Positions 6,003 through 6,375 of a stretch of 6,375 bases of DNA are shown in pieces. The stretch is taken from the NCBI GenBank assembly GCA_011773575.1, contig WVXJ01000130.1:42011-48385 (forward strand). Direction: 5' to 3'. The stretch comes from Armatimonadota bacterium (lineage in GTDB: Bacteria; Armatimonadota; Hebobacteria; Hebobacterales; WVXJ01). The position numbers and the translations under genes were made by a program. The notes under the pieces were generated by a model. It saw only the letters and a list, made by a program, of their open reading frames with translations, had not been told where the DNA came from and did not search any database. Each line of letters starts with the position of its first letter. Within the stretch, counting starts at the first letter, position 1.

Positions 6003-6040
6003 GTGAAATTGAAACTGATACTCAAAAAGAGAGGACGAAA

Positions 6041-6375
6041 ATGGGCAAGGCAAAGTTTGAGCGGACGAAGCCGCATGTAAATGTGGGGACGATCGGCCAT
6101 GTGGATCATGGCAAGACCACCCTCACCTCGGCGATGACGATGGTGCTCTCGAAACAGCAGTTGGCGAGTGCGCTGGCTTATGAGCAGATCGACTCCGCCC
6201 CGGAGGAGAAAGAGCGGGGGCTGACGATCCAGATTTACCACGCCGAATATGAGACCGAGAAACGCCATTACGCCCATGTGGACTGCCCGGGCCACGCCGA
6301 CTATATCAAGAACATGATCACCGGCGCGGCACAGATGGATGGCGCCATCTTGGTGGTGTCTGCGGCGGACGGCCC
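6041..6375 (+). CDS. tuf: Elongation factor Tu, 5' part (cut by window end)
   Basis: GTPase that carries aminoacyl-tRNA to the ribosomal A site. The window holds the first 111 codons and two bases of the next, out of about 400. The start MGKAKFERTKPHVNVGTIGH is diagnostic. The P-loop GHVDHGKTT is at 19-27, switch I APEEKERGLTI at 53-63 keeps the Mg-coordinating Thr62, and the G3 motif DCPGH is at 81-85, with the GTPase-activating His85 present. NMITGAAQMDGAILVVSAAD at 91-110 is standard. The stretch QIYHAEY at 64-70 departs from the common NTSHVEY or QISHVEY, with Tyr66 and Ala68 uncommon. AGAGGA (6030-6035), 5 nt before the ATG, is a good ribosome binding site. It is the fourth gene of the str operon, 75 bp after fusA. 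Confidence 0.96.
   Translation, partial: MGKAKFERTKPHVNVGTIGHVDHGKTTLTSAMTMVLSKQQLASALAYEQIDSAPEEKERGLTIQIYHAEYETEKRHYAHVDCPGHADYIKNMITGAAQMDGAILVVSAADG

Noticed and set aside
6016..6022. A possible -10 box (TGATACT) upstream of tuf
   Set aside because: No acceptable -35 box is found at the right distance (TTCGAG is the best match), so a separate tuf promoter is not supported.
5771..6295. A 174-codon - strand frame spanning the fusA-tuf junction
   Set aside because: It is antisense to the EF-G C-terminus and the EF-Tu N-terminus, with no recognisable domain. Conserved genes on the + strand account for the sequence.

Overview
The window carries two bacterial housekeeping blocks, all on the + strand: the end of a de novo purine cluster (purF, purM, perhaps preceded by the last codons of purL) and the complete start of a str operon (rpsL, rpsG, fusA, beginning of tuf). 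Every protein is recognisable from family motifs. The DNA is fairly GC-rich. PurF is of the Bacillus type, with a propeptide and four cysteines placed for a 4Fe-4S cluster. S12 is the long form, with an inserted N-terminal arm like that of Bacillus. These traits are compatible with a Gram-positive bacterium or an uncultivated neighbouring phylum such as Chloroflexota. I cannot fix the phylum from this window. The REP-like repeat at the purF/purM junction and the heptad arrays between genes resemble those common in environmental, metagenome-derived genomes.

Layout. Bases 1-43 hold a junction with a possible purL 3' end. purF (44-1540) overlaps purM (1486-2607) by 55 bp. purM's ribosome binding site lies inside purF, and a small dispersed repeat is translated as part of PurM's N-terminus. 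A 175-bp gap (2608-2782) follows. It has a weak terminator-like inverted repeat, a near-consensus sigma70 promoter with an extended -10, and a perfect 9-bp hairpin just upstream of the rpsL ribosome binding site. After rpsL (2783-3211) comes a 93-bp gap made of two opposed arrays of 7-nt units that fold into a long stem. Then come rpsG (3305-3775), a GC-rich gap with two hairpins, fusA (about 3878-5965), a 75-bp gap with a tandem octamer and a hairpin, and tuf (6041 onward), cut by the window end.

Function. PurF makes phosphoribosylamine, the first step of IMP synthesis, and PurM makes aminoimidazole ribonucleotide, the fifth. S12 and S7 are 30S proteins, and EF-G and EF-Tu drive translocation and aminoacyl-tRNA delivery. 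The translation genes most likely start from the promoter at 2670-2698, independently of the purine genes.

I found no undescribed enzymatic or defence system. The unusual signals are at the junctions: the repeat translated into PurM, the heptad arrays between rpsL and rpsG, the rpsL leader hairpin, and the uncertain fusA start.
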